Assembly: GCF_005925345.1 (NCBI RefSeq)
Contig: NZ_SSHJ01000001.1
Location: 633,817 to 697,816, forward strand
Length of the DNA stretch: 64,000 nucleotides
Direction: 5' to 3'
Source: Pedobacter ureilyticus
Lineage (GTDB): Bacteria > Bacteroidota > Bacteroidia > Sphingobacteriales > Sphingobacteriaceae
Shown piece after piece: positions 1-7,979 of this stretch. The position numbers were made by a program, and so were the translations under genes. Each line of letters opens with the position of its first letter. Position 1 is the stretch's first letter. The notes under the pieces are model-generated. The model saw nothing but the letters and a program-made list of their open reading frames with translations. It had not been told where the DNA came from and did not search any database.

Positions 1-802
1 CCAACTGCGATCTAAAAATAGATATCTCCGTATCTTGAGTAGCTAGGCGCTTTTTTAGCATAGGCAAGATGTTTACATTATTGGCAAACATAGCGCCTCC
101 AAGCAACAAACCCTTAAAACGGTATTGGTTGTTTATTTTATTTAGATAAACTGCTAAGTTTTCTATAAATTCTTTCAATAACTCCTTACCAGTAATCGAC
201 GAAAAATTGTTAATATCGTTGATGTGGGCAAAACCTAATCCCGTTAATTTAAAATAAGCTTTTCGCAACCACTTGATAGAAAAATAATCTTCGGCCGTAC
301 CGGTTAAAAATGGTTGTTTCCATAGTTGCGCATCCCCAAATTCGTTATCACTTAGCCAAGCACTTCCAAAACCTTCATCAAAATACAATCCCAGCACTTT
401 CTTATTGCTTATTTCGTTTGGCAAAGGCTCGGCCGCCAAAGCACACACTGCGTCGTTAAAAAATACTATATCCGGCTCTTGCATGTTAAGCTCTGCAGCC
501 AATAATTGCTTTAAATTTTGATTGTAAAGCGATTTTAGGTTTCTATTTTCGTTGATATAAGAAACCCCATTTTGGTAATCGAAAGGGCCTGGTGCCGCAA
601 TGGCTAATGCACTAAAAGGACTGTTATTGGCAAAACTAATGATCGCATTTGCCCATTGCTTTATTACCTCTGCCACCGAAGCCCAATTATTTATAGGGTA
701 ACGACTGCTTTGCTCGCAAACATAAATTCCATTAATAAAATTTACCCTACCAATAGTAATTGCCGCTTCGCAAATTGAAATATTTAGCACTTGATTTTTC
801 AT
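1..802 (-). CDS. ROK-family sugar kinase-like protein, divergent, 3' end outside window
   Basis: The reading frame is open from an ATG at 802 to the window edge, giving about 267 residues of an expected 300. It aligns by eye with the two intact ROK proteins at 3542 and 5853: all share an AAPGPFDY-type segment, FFNDA containing the catalytic Asp, and a kWLRKAYFKLTG-like helix. The N-terminal phosphate loop that reads DIGGSH in the paralogues is here ISICEAAITIG, and the second glycine-rich loop (LGTGLGSA in the paralogues) is YFDEGFGSA. ATP binding may therefore be weakened or lost. The start codon overlaps the stop of the GH38-like gene (TAATG), so the two are probably co-transcribed and translationally coupled. 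It could be an active kinase with altered loops or a regulatory pseudo-kinase. Family membership is fairly sure; function is not. Confidence 0.75.
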   Translation of the reverse strand, partial: MKNQVLNISICEAAITIGRVNFINGIYVCEQSSRYPINNWASVAEVIKQWANAIISFANNSPFSALAIAAPGPFDYQNGVSYINENRNLKSLYNQNLKQLLAAELNMQEPDIVFFNDAVCALAAEPLPNEISNKKVLGLYFDEGFGSAWLSDNEFGDAQLWKQPFLTGTAEDYFSIKWLRKAYFKLTGLGFAHINDINNFSSITGKELLKEFIENLAVYLNKINNQYRFKGLLLGGAMFANNVNILPMLKKRLATQDTEISIFRSQL

Positions 803-3342
803 TATTTCTGAGAAATTTTTAAGGTAGCAATACCGAAAGGTTTCAAGCTGATGTCGACAAATTTCTCATCTTTACCACTAAGAATAGCTCCAGAGATTTC
901 ACTTCCATCCAAGTTTACAAAATCAGCGTTAGTTACGTCAAAATCAAGTTTCAACTTACCTTTTGTGGGCGTATTGGCAGCGTTAAAAATCCTTACATAT
1001 AAGTTATCTCCTTGGTAAGTGCAAGAGCTAATTTCTAACGCATCAGAAGAACTTTCGATAAAAGATTTGCTCAGGCTTTTAGGCTTAACTGCTAACGTAA
1101 CTAGCTGCAAAGGCTCCTTAACCATCTCATTTTGGTGGCTCAGGCCAGCATGCTGCCAGTTTCCTTTATGCGGTAAAAGTTTGTAATTAAGCTTTGTAGA
1201 TTGATCTATCACATAATCTCTTCCCCACAAACCCTTGCCTGCGTACTGCGTTGTTAAGCCAAGAGGGAAATTTGTACCATGGGCATAACTAGTTACGTGA
1301 TCAGAAAACATAGCCATCCCATATTTTTGATGTCCATCTACCACATCTACCCAATTAAATATCATGTTATTTTTAATGCTATCCCAAGTTCTAAAGAAAG
1401 TATTATCCAGCTTGCTTTCCGTAACATCATAAGGCGCATCTTTAAATACCTTTTGATTTTTTAATGCCAGCGGGAACAGCGTAAGTAATTTATATTGATC
1501 GTTATAAAATGCTTTATGTAATGCAGTAGCTTGATAATTGGTTTCCTCAAATTCGCCTATGCCTTGGCTGCCTTTCCAATCGATTTTTAAATCGCAGTCT
1601 ATTAAAGGCTCTCCCTGTTTTAACGTTAGGGTTTGCGTAACTGGATGACCTGCAATTTGACTAACTATATTTACTTTAATAAGGTAGGGGCCATTTTCCA
1701 AAACAGCGATTTGCGCCGGTTCACTTGTGTTGGTTTTAAAACCACCTAACTTATAAAAATTGCCTCTTAACTCGTTAAATTTCCTTTCAGAACCCGCATC
1801 TACAAACTCCTTACCGTCTAAAGTTTTTGCAATTAAACTTTTAATTGTTCCTCCCTTTGCCTTGTCGATATAGATTTTGTACTGATCGGTTTCTAAAATA
1901 CAATCGCCGTTGCTATTAAAAGTAACATTAGCTCCTTTTGTCTTGGATTGCACACCTTTATTGATATGGAATACTGCATAACCCAATGCCGGCACTGTTC
2001 CTTTAAACAAAAGTGCCTTTTCTGATTTTAGCAGTTGTACGGGCAACTTCACATTATTTTCATCAGTTACTACTAAAGAAGTAAGGCTGTAAAAATCTTC
2101 GGGCAAAGCAGCTTTGAGCCATTCGTTACGGGTTCTGGCCAAGGTATTGTAAACTTTAATGTACAACCCGTTTTTAGCTGCTTTAATTGGTAGTAGTTGT
2201 CCGCCTATGCTATCAGCAACCTGAGTAGTTCTTGTCGTCCATGTTTTTACTTTATCGGCCCAAGTATCGCCTTTTTTACCATTATAAGGTACAATCCAAC
2301 AATCGTGGTGCTGTGCCAACATTAAGTTGCGCCAAGCATCATCTATAGATTGAGACGGATATGAAGTTTGATTTTCCAATTTTTGCATCGTAGCAATTTT
2401 CTCTGCCCGCACAATTTTATTTTCTGCCTTTCGCACTTGTTGCGATAAACGTTGCATTACTTGTGAGCCCCAAACCAAACTAGTTTGTACATCTTCTTGC
2501 GCAAATTTCCAATCAGAAGGCTTTACATCTTTAGCGATATTTTCAAAGTAGTTTCTCCACGTAGTATAACTTGTTGGTTGATAAAAATCTCCTTTTAGCC
2601 AAGGCCCAAATCGCCATCCTGCGTCTTGAAGACACATCCCTACCGGATTTTCTATCCCATCTGCCAAAGCTTTGCCAATAAATTCTTTGCTATTGCCGTT
2701 ACCTATAGTTTCCCAAGTAGAGTTGGGTTTTAGTAGTTCTATCTCGTAACGTGGACTGGTTAAAATAGAAGTACCATCTGGGCCAATCCAATTAACCAAC
2801 TCCTTACCATGTGCTCGGGTATAACCGCCCCAGCAAGTATTTGGATTTTTTAAGGAGGCGTATTTAAAACCAAAAGATTTCAATATTTGCGGTAAGGCAC
2901 TGGTAAAACAAGGCTCTTCCGAAGAATAAGTTTTAAAGCTTAACGAGGGAAAGTACGTTCGCAAAGATTGCATACCATAAGCAAATTGCCTAATGATGCT
3001 TTCGCCAGAGATATTGAACATATAAGGTTGCCCGTATGCCGGATTTACATATTCTACTCGACTATTTACCGACGTATCGCTCATAAACGTTTTTAAAGCG
3101 TTAAAGCCTTCTAAGTCTACCTTTAAATCTCTTTGCCAAGTTTCTGGCTCAATTTCTAAATTGATATTCCAATTGGGATACTTGTTTAATTGCGAAACCA
3201 CATAAGAAGTATAACCTACCGGATAATGCCCCCAAATGCCTCCGTGAAAGCCATCGATAAAATAGGCTTTTTTTTGAGCAAACAGCACCGAAGGGAATAG
3301 TAATAATAAAGCGACTAGAAAATTCTTCTTGAGTTTCGACAT
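802..3342 (-). CDS. GH38-like alpha-mannosidase family protein, secreted
   Basis: A protein of about 846 residues beginning with a signal peptide (MSKLKKNFLV, a hydrophobic stretch, then FAQ). An ATG at 3366 would add eight residues, but it lies in the predicted -7 box, so the ATG at 3342 is preferred. The N-terminal part (about 25-270) resembles the GH38/polysaccharide-deacetylase-like barrel; LMLAQHHDCWIVPYNG (about residue 345) matches the helical-domain AxHHD motif of GH38. The C-terminal 450 residues form the beta-rich mannosidase half. The usual GH38 nucleophile motif (IDPFGHS) is not visible; the corresponding region reads YSSEEPCFTS, so the nucleophile is uncertain. Family members trim alpha-mannosides, which fits the two GH92 enzymes nearby. 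It is first in a unit with the downstream ROK gene and has its own operator-containing promoter. Confidence 0.75.
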   Translation of the reverse strand: MSKLKKNFLVALLLLFPSVLFAQKKAYFIDGFHGGIWGHYPVGYTSYVVSQLNKYPNWNINLEIEPETWQRDLKVDLEGFNALKTFMSDTSVNSRVEYVNPAYGQPYMFNISGESIIRQFAYGMQSLRTYFPSLSFKTYSSEEPCFTSALPQILKSFGFKYASLKNPNTCWGGYTRAHGKELVNWIGPDGTSILTSPRYEIELLKPNSTWETIGNGNSKEFIGKALADGIENPVGMCLQDAGWRFGPWLKGDFYQPTSYTTWRNYFENIAKDVKPSDWKFAQEDVQTSLVWGSQVMQRLSQQVRKAENKIVRAEKIATMQKLENQTSYPSQSIDDAWRNLMLAQHHDCWIVPYNGKKGDTWADKVKTWTTRTTQVADSIGGQLLPIKAAKNGLYIKVYNTLARTRNEWLKAALPEDFYSLTSLVVTDENNVKLPVQLLKSEKALLFKGTVPALGYAVFHINKGVQSKTKGANVTFNSNGDCILETDQYKIYIDKAKGGTIKSLIAKTLDGKEFVDAGSERKFNELRGNFYKLGGFKTNTSEPAQIAVLENGPYLIKVNIVSQIAGHPVTQTLTLKQGEPLIDCDLKIDWKGSQGIGEFEETNYQATALHKAFYNDQYKLLTLFPLALKNQKVFKDAPYDVTESKLDNTFFRTWDSIKNNMIFNWVDVVDGHQKYGMAMFSDHVTSYAHGTNFPLGLTTQYAGKGLWGRDYVIDQSTKLNYKLLPHKGNWQHAGLSHQNEMVKEPLQLVTLAVKPKSLSKSFIESSSDALEISSCTYQGDNLYVRIFNAANTPTKGKLKLDFDVTNADFVNLDGSEISGAILSGKDEKFVDISLKPFGIATLKISQK

Positions 3343-3365
3343 GATACAGATATAATTGGCTAACA

Positions 3366-3397
3366 CAAATTAAAACCAAATAAAACGTTTTAGCAAA
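3366..3397 (-). promoter_or_regulatory. Promoter with LacI-type operator for the GH38-like/ROK unit
   Basis: On the minus strand TTTG (3397-3394) is followed after 20 bp by TTAATTTG (3373-3366), one base off the Bacteroidota TAnnTTTG -7 box. The operator-like sequence TTTGCTAAAACGTTTTA occupies 3397-3381 and overlaps the -33 element and spacer. The same sequence recurs at 3487, 6826, 22455 and 22619. Repression by the LacI protein encoded at 6885 is inferred. Confidence 0.6.
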
Positions 3398-3486
3398 TTT
3401 TATAACAGAAAAAATACTTCCCTATTTATTTTTTTATCCTAATGCCCTAAATAAAGCACCATTAAAACTAAAAATGTGTTTAACGA

Positions 3487-3518
3487 TTTGCTAAAATGTT
3501 TTAGTAAACATATATTTG
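3487..3518 (+). promoter_or_regulatory. Promoter with LacI-type operator for the ROK/MFS unit
   Basis: TTTG at 3487-3490, a 20-bp spacer and a perfect TATATTTG at 3511-3518 match the Bacteroidota housekeeping promoter. The operator TTTGCTAAAATGTTTTAGTAAA (3487-3508) is a near-perfect 22-bp palindrome covering the -33 box and most of the spacer. A bound repressor would block this promoter, 23 bp upstream of the ROK start codon. Confidence 0.65.
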
Positions 3519-3541
3519 GTACCGCTAAACCAAATTAAACG

Positions 3542-4444
3542 ATGAACAATCCTCACGAAGATATTGTATTAGGCATAGATATAGGTGGTTCGCACATTAG
3601 TGCCGCATTGGTAGATGTATCGGCTTGTGTAATAAAAGAAGAGAGTTTTACCAGAGAACGAATAAACTCTAAAGGCGATACCGAAGAAATTCTTAATGGG
3701 TGGCTTCAAGGCATATTAAACTGCCTCAAAACTACCAATCAAGATGGCGAATTAAAGATAGCCATTGCTATGCCAGGCCCGTTTGATTATAAAAATGGCA
3801 TATCTCTTATTGAGGGGCTGGATAAATACGAAGCACTATATGGAATTAACGTGAAGGAATATTTGAGTAACCAATTAAATATTCCACCAACTAACATCTT
3901 ATTTAGGAATGATGCGGAAGCTTTTCTTGCAGGAGAAATAAAAGCCAATAATTATTCTACAGCAACAAAAACATTAGGCATTACATTAGGAACCGGCCTA
4001 GGCTCGGCGCTAAGCCAAAACGGCATTACACAAGATGCCAATTTTGCGGTTACCCCTTTTGGCCAAACCATTGCCGAAGAGTACCTTTCTACCAGGTGGT
4101 TTGTGGCCAAGTTCTTAGCACTAACAGGTTTAAAGGTAAAAGATGTAAAAGAAATGCTGTTGCAAAATCAATACAGCAAAGAGGTTGATCTCGTTTTTGA
4201 GGAATTTACCCAAAGCCTCACACAATTTCTTAGCACCATTATAGAAAAAGAGCATTTCAATACTTTAATTATTGGTGGTAATATCGCTAAAACTTCAGAT
4301 CGTTTTCTAGCCAAACTCTCAGCGTCATTGCAGCAAAAAAGCGACGACCTGACTATACACTTAGCTAATTTAGGGGAAGCTTCGGCTATTATTGGCGCAT
4401 CGGTCTTATTCAGCAAACAAATCACTACAACTCAACTATCATGA
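3542..4444 (+). CDS. ROK-family sugar kinase
   Basis: A 300-residue protein with the complete ROK fold: phosphate loop LGIDIGGSH (about 11-19), the MPGPFDY segment (about 78-85), the catalytic Asp in FRNDAEAF (about 123), the adenosine-side loop LGITLGTGLGSA (about 146) and LIIGGNIAKT (about 244). The CxCGxxGCxE zinc motif of many ROK kinases is absent, as in the neighbouring paralogue. It is likely a cytosolic kinase for mannose, GlcNAc, glucose or a related hexose released by the locus enzymes; the exact sugar cannot be told. Its TGA stop overlaps the ATG of the sugar permease (ATGA), so uptake and phosphorylation are translationally coupled. An operator-bearing promoter lies just upstream. 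Confidence 0.88.
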   Translation: MNNPHEDIVLGIDIGGSHISAALVDVSACVIKEESFTRERINSKGDTEEILNGWLQGILNCLKTTNQDGELKIAIAMPGPFDYKNGISLIEGLDKYEALYGINVKEYLSNQLNIPPTNILFRNDAEAFLAGEIKANNYSTATKTLGITLGTGLGSALSQNGITQDANFAVTPFGQTIAEEYLSTRWFVAKFLALTGLKVKDVKEMLLQNQYSKEVDLVFEEFTQSLTQFLSTIIEKEHFNTLIIGGNIAKTSDRFLAKLSASLQQKSDDLTIHLANLGEASAIIGASVLFSKQITTTQLS

Positions 4445-5685
4445 ACAATCAGCCAAACTTTACGGAGAAAAAATTTATCATCATCATTGTATTTGTGACC
4501 TCACTTTTTATGTTGTGGGGAATTGCACACTCTATGAGCGATGTACTTAACAAACATTTTCAGAATGTGCTAAACGTGTCAAAATCTCAGTCGGGATTGA
4601 TACAGCTATCTGTTTTTGGCGCTTATTTCATCATGAGTATTCCTGCTGGTATTTTTATGAAGCGTTTTGGTTATAAAATGGGCGTACTTTTAGGACTTTC
4701 GCTTTTTGCCACTGGAACCTTCTTATTTATTCCGGCTGCCAATGCAGAATCGTTTGATTTTTTTAGGATTGCCTTGTTTATTCTAGGGTGCGGAATGGCC
4801 ACCTTAGAAACCGTAGCACATCCTTTTGTAGCATCGTTAGGCGACCAACGTACCAGCGACCAGCGCATTAACTTTGCCCAGTCATTTAACGCAGTTGGCA
4901 CTATCATTGGCCCACTTTTAGGCTCCTACTTTTTGTTACACGCTACTGATGTAGGCAACAACATTTTAAACAGCTTAGATTCGGTAAAAAATCTTTACAT
5001 GTATATTGGTTTGTTCATTGTTTTTGTTGCTGTTTGCTTTGCATTCATCAAAGTACCAAATTTAACAGATCCACATGCAACAACAGCAGAAACTACACAA
5101 GAAGCTTTAAGTAACAGCCATCAACAAAAGAAGAAATTAATACAACACCGCCATTTTGTAGCGGCCGCTGTGGCACAATTTTTTAATGTGGCAGCACAGG
5201 CGGGCACATGGGCCTACTTTATCAATTATGGCGTAGAAGTAATGGGGTTTAGCGATGCCAAGGCCGCCAATTTCATGGTATTATTTATGGTTTTTATGGC
5301 AGCTGGTCGCTTTGTTGGCACCTACCTGATGAAATTTATTGCACCAAATAAACTACTAGCAACATTTGCCCTCGGCAGCATTATTTCTTGTATCATTGTA
5401 GCTCAGGGCGCTGGGTGGATTTCTTACGGTGCATTATTTATGATTAACTTTTTCTTCAGTATCATGTTTCCTACCATTTTTAGCTTGGGCTTAAAAGATT
5501 TGGGCAAACAGACACAACAAGCCTCTTCATTTATATCTATGGGTGTAGTTGGCGGTGCTTTTTTTCCGCTCGCAATGGGGCTAATTGCCAACCACGATGT
5601 TGCTCTTGCTTATTATTTACCTATCATCTGTTACGCCGTAATTTTCTTATTCGGTGCAAAGCTGTACAAAGTAAAAACCAACTAG
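4441..5685 (+). CDS. Sugar MFS transporter, FucP-like
   Basis: A 414-residue integral membrane protein with about 12 hydrophobic helices and a central cytoplasmic loop (about 210-230). The start resembles the FucP/GlcP-type Bacteroidota sugar symporters: a long first helix (IIIVFVTSLFMLWGIAHSM) followed by LNKHFQNVLNVSKSQSGLIQ, then the MFS loop MKRFGYKMG. FucP-family proteins import fucose, glucose, galactose, mannose or GlcNAc with protons. Its start is fused by a 4-bp overlap to the upstream ROK kinase, so it probably takes up the monosaccharide that the kinase phosphorylates. Confidence 0.88.
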   Translation: MNNQPNFTEKKFIIIIVFVTSLFMLWGIAHSMSDVLNKHFQNVLNVSKSQSGLIQLSVFGAYFIMSIPAGIFMKRFGYKMGVLLGLSLFATGTFLFIPAANAESFDFFRIALFILGCGMATLETVAHPFVASLGDQRTSDQRINFAQSFNAVGTIIGPLLGSYFLLHATDVGNNILNSLDSVKNLYMYIGLFIVFVAVCFAFIKVPNLTDPHATTAETTQEALSNSHQQKKKLIQHRHFVAAAVAQFFNVAAQAGTWAYFINYGVEVMGFSDAKAANFMVLFMVFMAAGRFVGTYLMKFIAPNKLLATFALGSIISCIIVAQGAGWISYGALFMINFFFSIMFPTIFSLGLKDLGKQTQQASSFISMGVVGGAFFPLAMGLIANHDVALAYYLPIICYAVIFLFGAKLYKVKTN

Positions 5686-5694
5686 CATACCAAC

Positions 5695-5834
5695 AAAAAG
5701 GGGCTGTCTCAAAATTCACTCGTCATCTCGAACCCTAGAGAGAGATCCTATCCAGAAGTACTTCTGAAAAAGATTTCTCCTCCTTCGATCGTCGAAATGA
5801 CGGCGTTATTTTACTTTTGAGACAGCCCCTTTTT
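5695..5834. repeat. Nested inverted repeat: outer terminator-like stem with an inner REP-like element
   Basis: AAAAAGGGGCTGTCTCAAAA (5695-5714) pairs perfectly with its complement at 5815-5834, giving a 20-bp stem ending in A/T runs that could terminate transcription from both convergent genes. Inside lies a second imperfect inverted element starting CGTCATCTCGAA and ending CGAAATGACG, related to the REP-like elements at 49207, 52041 and 53455. Confidence 0.8.
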
Positions 5835-5852
5835 AAATAAATTATGGTATTG

Positions 5853-6746
5853 CTACGCCAATTCCTGCGTTTTCTCTGTTTTCCATATACCAGCTGCGCC
5901 AATTAGAGCGGCATCTTCTCCTAAGATTGCTGGCTTAATTACCACCTTATTACTGCTACCCAACACTTTAATTACTTCTGCCGTAAATAAATGTGCAGTT
6001 TTAGCTATGTTGCCACCAAGTACCACCGTATCTACCTCGCCTTCCATTTCAATAAATAACTGTAAAAACAAACCTAAATTGTTTCCAAACTCACTAAATA
6101 CTTCTAGAGCTTCTATTTTTCCAGCCTCAGCCAAAACCAATAAAGCTTTTACGTTAGGGATCTCATTCCCTGTTTTTTCAAAATATCGTTTTACAAACCA
6201 TCTGGTAGAAAGATATTCTTCGGCAATGGATTCTTTAAAAGGCATTTTCCATAAATCGGCATCTAAAACCTGCGAACCATTTAAAGCTTTTGCCGAGCCC
6301 AAACCCGTTCCAAGTGTTAAACCGATAACATTTTTTCCTTTGCTAGCGGCGCCACCTAAAATTTCGCCTTTTAAAAAAGAAACAGCGTCGTTAACGAAAC
6401 CGATATGACTAACTGGCATTTGTATACGTTTTGCCAGTAGTTCTTTGATGTTTAGACCAAAAAGAGCGTCGTATTTATCTTGTCCGTTGATCAGCGAAAT
6501 ACCCCTAGCATAATCTAAAGGGCCAGGCATAGAAATACCCAAAAAACTCGGGGTATTACCAAAAAGCTCACATGATCTTTCTATGGCTTGTTGCCATGCG
6601 GTTAAAATGCTTTCTAAATCTCCTTTCGAGTTTAGTTCTAACCTAAATTTAGTTTGTGATAACACGGCATTTATCTGGAGGTCAATTATCCCTACCGTTA
6701 CATGCGACCCTCCTATGTCAGCACCCAAGACCAACTTTTCACTCAT
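5853..6746 (-). CDS. ROK-family sugar kinase
   Basis: A 297-residue paralogue of the ROK protein at 3542. Phosphate loop LGADIGGSH (about 7-15), SMPGPLDYARG (about 73), catalytic Asp in FVNDAVSF (about 118), LGLTLGTGLGSA (about 141) and VVLGGNIAKT (about 237) are intact; the ROK zinc motif is absent. The predicted role is phosphorylation of a hexose from the mannose-rich glycan. It is transcribed alone, converging on the MFS gene across an inverted repeat, and has its own operator copy about 80 bp upstream. Why the locus keeps two intact ROK enzymes is not visible; different sugars (for example mannose versus GlcNAc) is one explanation. Confidence 0.87.
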   Translation of the reverse strand: MSEKLVLGADIGGSHVTVGIIDLQINAVLSQTKFRLELNSKGDLESILTAWQQAIERSCELFGNTPSFLGISMPGPLDYARGISLINGQDKYDALFGLNIKELLAKRIQMPVSHIGFVNDAVSFLKGEILGGAASKGKNVIGLTLGTGLGSAKALNGSQVLDADLWKMPFKESIAEEYLSTRWFVKRYFEKTGNEIPNVKALLVLAEAGKIEALEVFSEFGNNLGLFLQLFIEMEGEVDTVVLGGNIAKTAHLFTAEVIKVLGSSNKVVIKPAILGEDAALIGAAGIWKTEKTQELA

Positions 6747-6825
6747 TTTTTATTTCTATTATACATCAAAAATAAAACGCCTATCGCTTAGTTACCAAAA
6801 TTGATATTTAAGTCAAATAGTAAAA

Positions 6826-6842
6826 TAAAACGTTTTAGCAAA
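6826..6842 (-). promoter_or_regulatory. LacI-type operator upstream of the second ROK gene
   Basis: The minus-strand sequence TTTGCTAAAACGTTTTA is identical to the core at 3381-3397. A TATTTG-containing segment follows, but spacing to a -7 box is less regular than at 3366 or 3487. The site also lies within 45 bp of the end of the LacI-family gene. Confidence 0.55.
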
Positions 6843-6884
6843 TTTAATAAAAGTATCGACATGCGAAGAAATTTACCAAAGAAA

Positions 6885-7934
6885 TTATGCTTTTATTTTG
6901 CGGCTAGATCCTCTCACAATTAATTCGGGAGCGAGCACAGCAGATTGTGTTTTCTTAGCTTTGGAGGTTTTGTTAAGTCTACCTAAGAGTATGGTAATTA
7001 GTTTTTCGGATATTTCTTCTATAGGTTGTGAAATGGCTGTAATATCTGGAGAATGAAGCTCAAACAGGGTATGATCGTCAAAAGAAATCACAGCTAAATC
7101 TTCGGGCACTCTTTTATTGAGTTTCTTGATCGCTTTTAAGCCACTTACACCCAAATAATTGGTACCAAACAACACGGCGTCTAGCTCGGGTTTACGTTCT
7201 AAAAATGCCACAATATGCCTAATGATATTTTCTTCTTCTTGATAATAGGAAATCTCTTTTACATGATGGCTTAACGCATGCTCATTCAATGCTTTTTCGT
7301 AGCCCTTTAGCCTATCTTGCATTTGAGTTTGTAGCGAGTCTAGCGTTATAAAGGCAATATTTTTGTAACCATTTTTAACCAAATGATTTACAGCTTCATA
7401 CGTGCTTCCAGCATTATCAACAACAATAAAATCTGCTTTTGTATCGTGCAAATAACGATCGAAAAGTACTACAGGAGAGCCATTATCAATGAGACCATCT
7501 ACTTCTTTTTCAATGCCTTCTGGCGGACTAATGATATAACCATCTACATGGCGGTCTTGAAATATCCTTAATAAATCTTTAGTTTTTGCACTGTCATTAT
7601 CGGTACTACAGTAAATTATTTTGTAGCCATTTTTGTAGGCCTTTTCTTCTATCAGCCTTGCTATATTGGCAAAAAATGGATTGGCGATATTTTCTACCAT
7701 TAAACCAATAATCATGGTTTTCCCGGTTCTGAGGCTTTGCGCTAATGCATTTGGCTTATAACCTACTTCTTCAATTTGTTTTAAAACCCGCTCTACCAAC
7801 TCACTACTAATCCTCTTTTCTTGAGCTTTACCATTTAAAATAAATGAGATAGTGGTTGGCGAAATGTTAAGTTGCTTAGCTAAATCAACTATAGAAAGTT
7901 TCTTTTTCAAATTTTTCTTCTTTAGATTATCCAA
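6885..7934 (-). CDS. LacI-family transcriptional regulator
   Basis: A 349-residue regulator. Residues about 13-60 form the LacI helix-turn-helix (SIVDLAKQLNISPTTISFIL) and a hinge with GYKPNALAQSLRTGKT. Residues 70-340 are the periplasmic-binding-protein-like sugar domain (IGLMVENIANPFFANIAR, VDGYIISPPEG, DAVLFGTNYLGVSG, AVISFDDH). It follows the esterase gene by 45 bp on the same strand, so it may be the last cistron of the glycan operon. The recurring near-palindrome at five promoters of this locus is its likely operator, released by a sugar or sugar phosphate derived from the substrate (inference). Confidence 0.92.
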   Translation of the reverse strand: MDNLKKKNLKKKLSIVDLAKQLNISPTTISFILNGKAQEKRISSELVERVLKQIEEVGYKPNALAQSLRTGKTMIIGLMVENIANPFFANIARLIEEKAYKNGYKIIYCSTDNDSAKTKDLLRIFQDRHVDGYIISPPEGIEKEVDGLIDNGSPVVLFDRYLHDTKADFIVVDNAGSTYEAVNHLVKNGYKNIAFITLDSLQTQMQDRLKGYEKALNEHALSHHVKEISYYQEEENIIRHIVAFLERKPELDAVLFGTNYLGVSGLKAIKKLNKRVPEDLAVISFDDHTLFELHSPDITAISQPIEEISEKLITILLGRLNKTSKAKKTQSAVLAPELIVRGSSRKIKA

Positions 7935-7979
7935 ATATAGCGTTTTTCAAAATACCACTTTTAAAGGCTGATGATTTGT

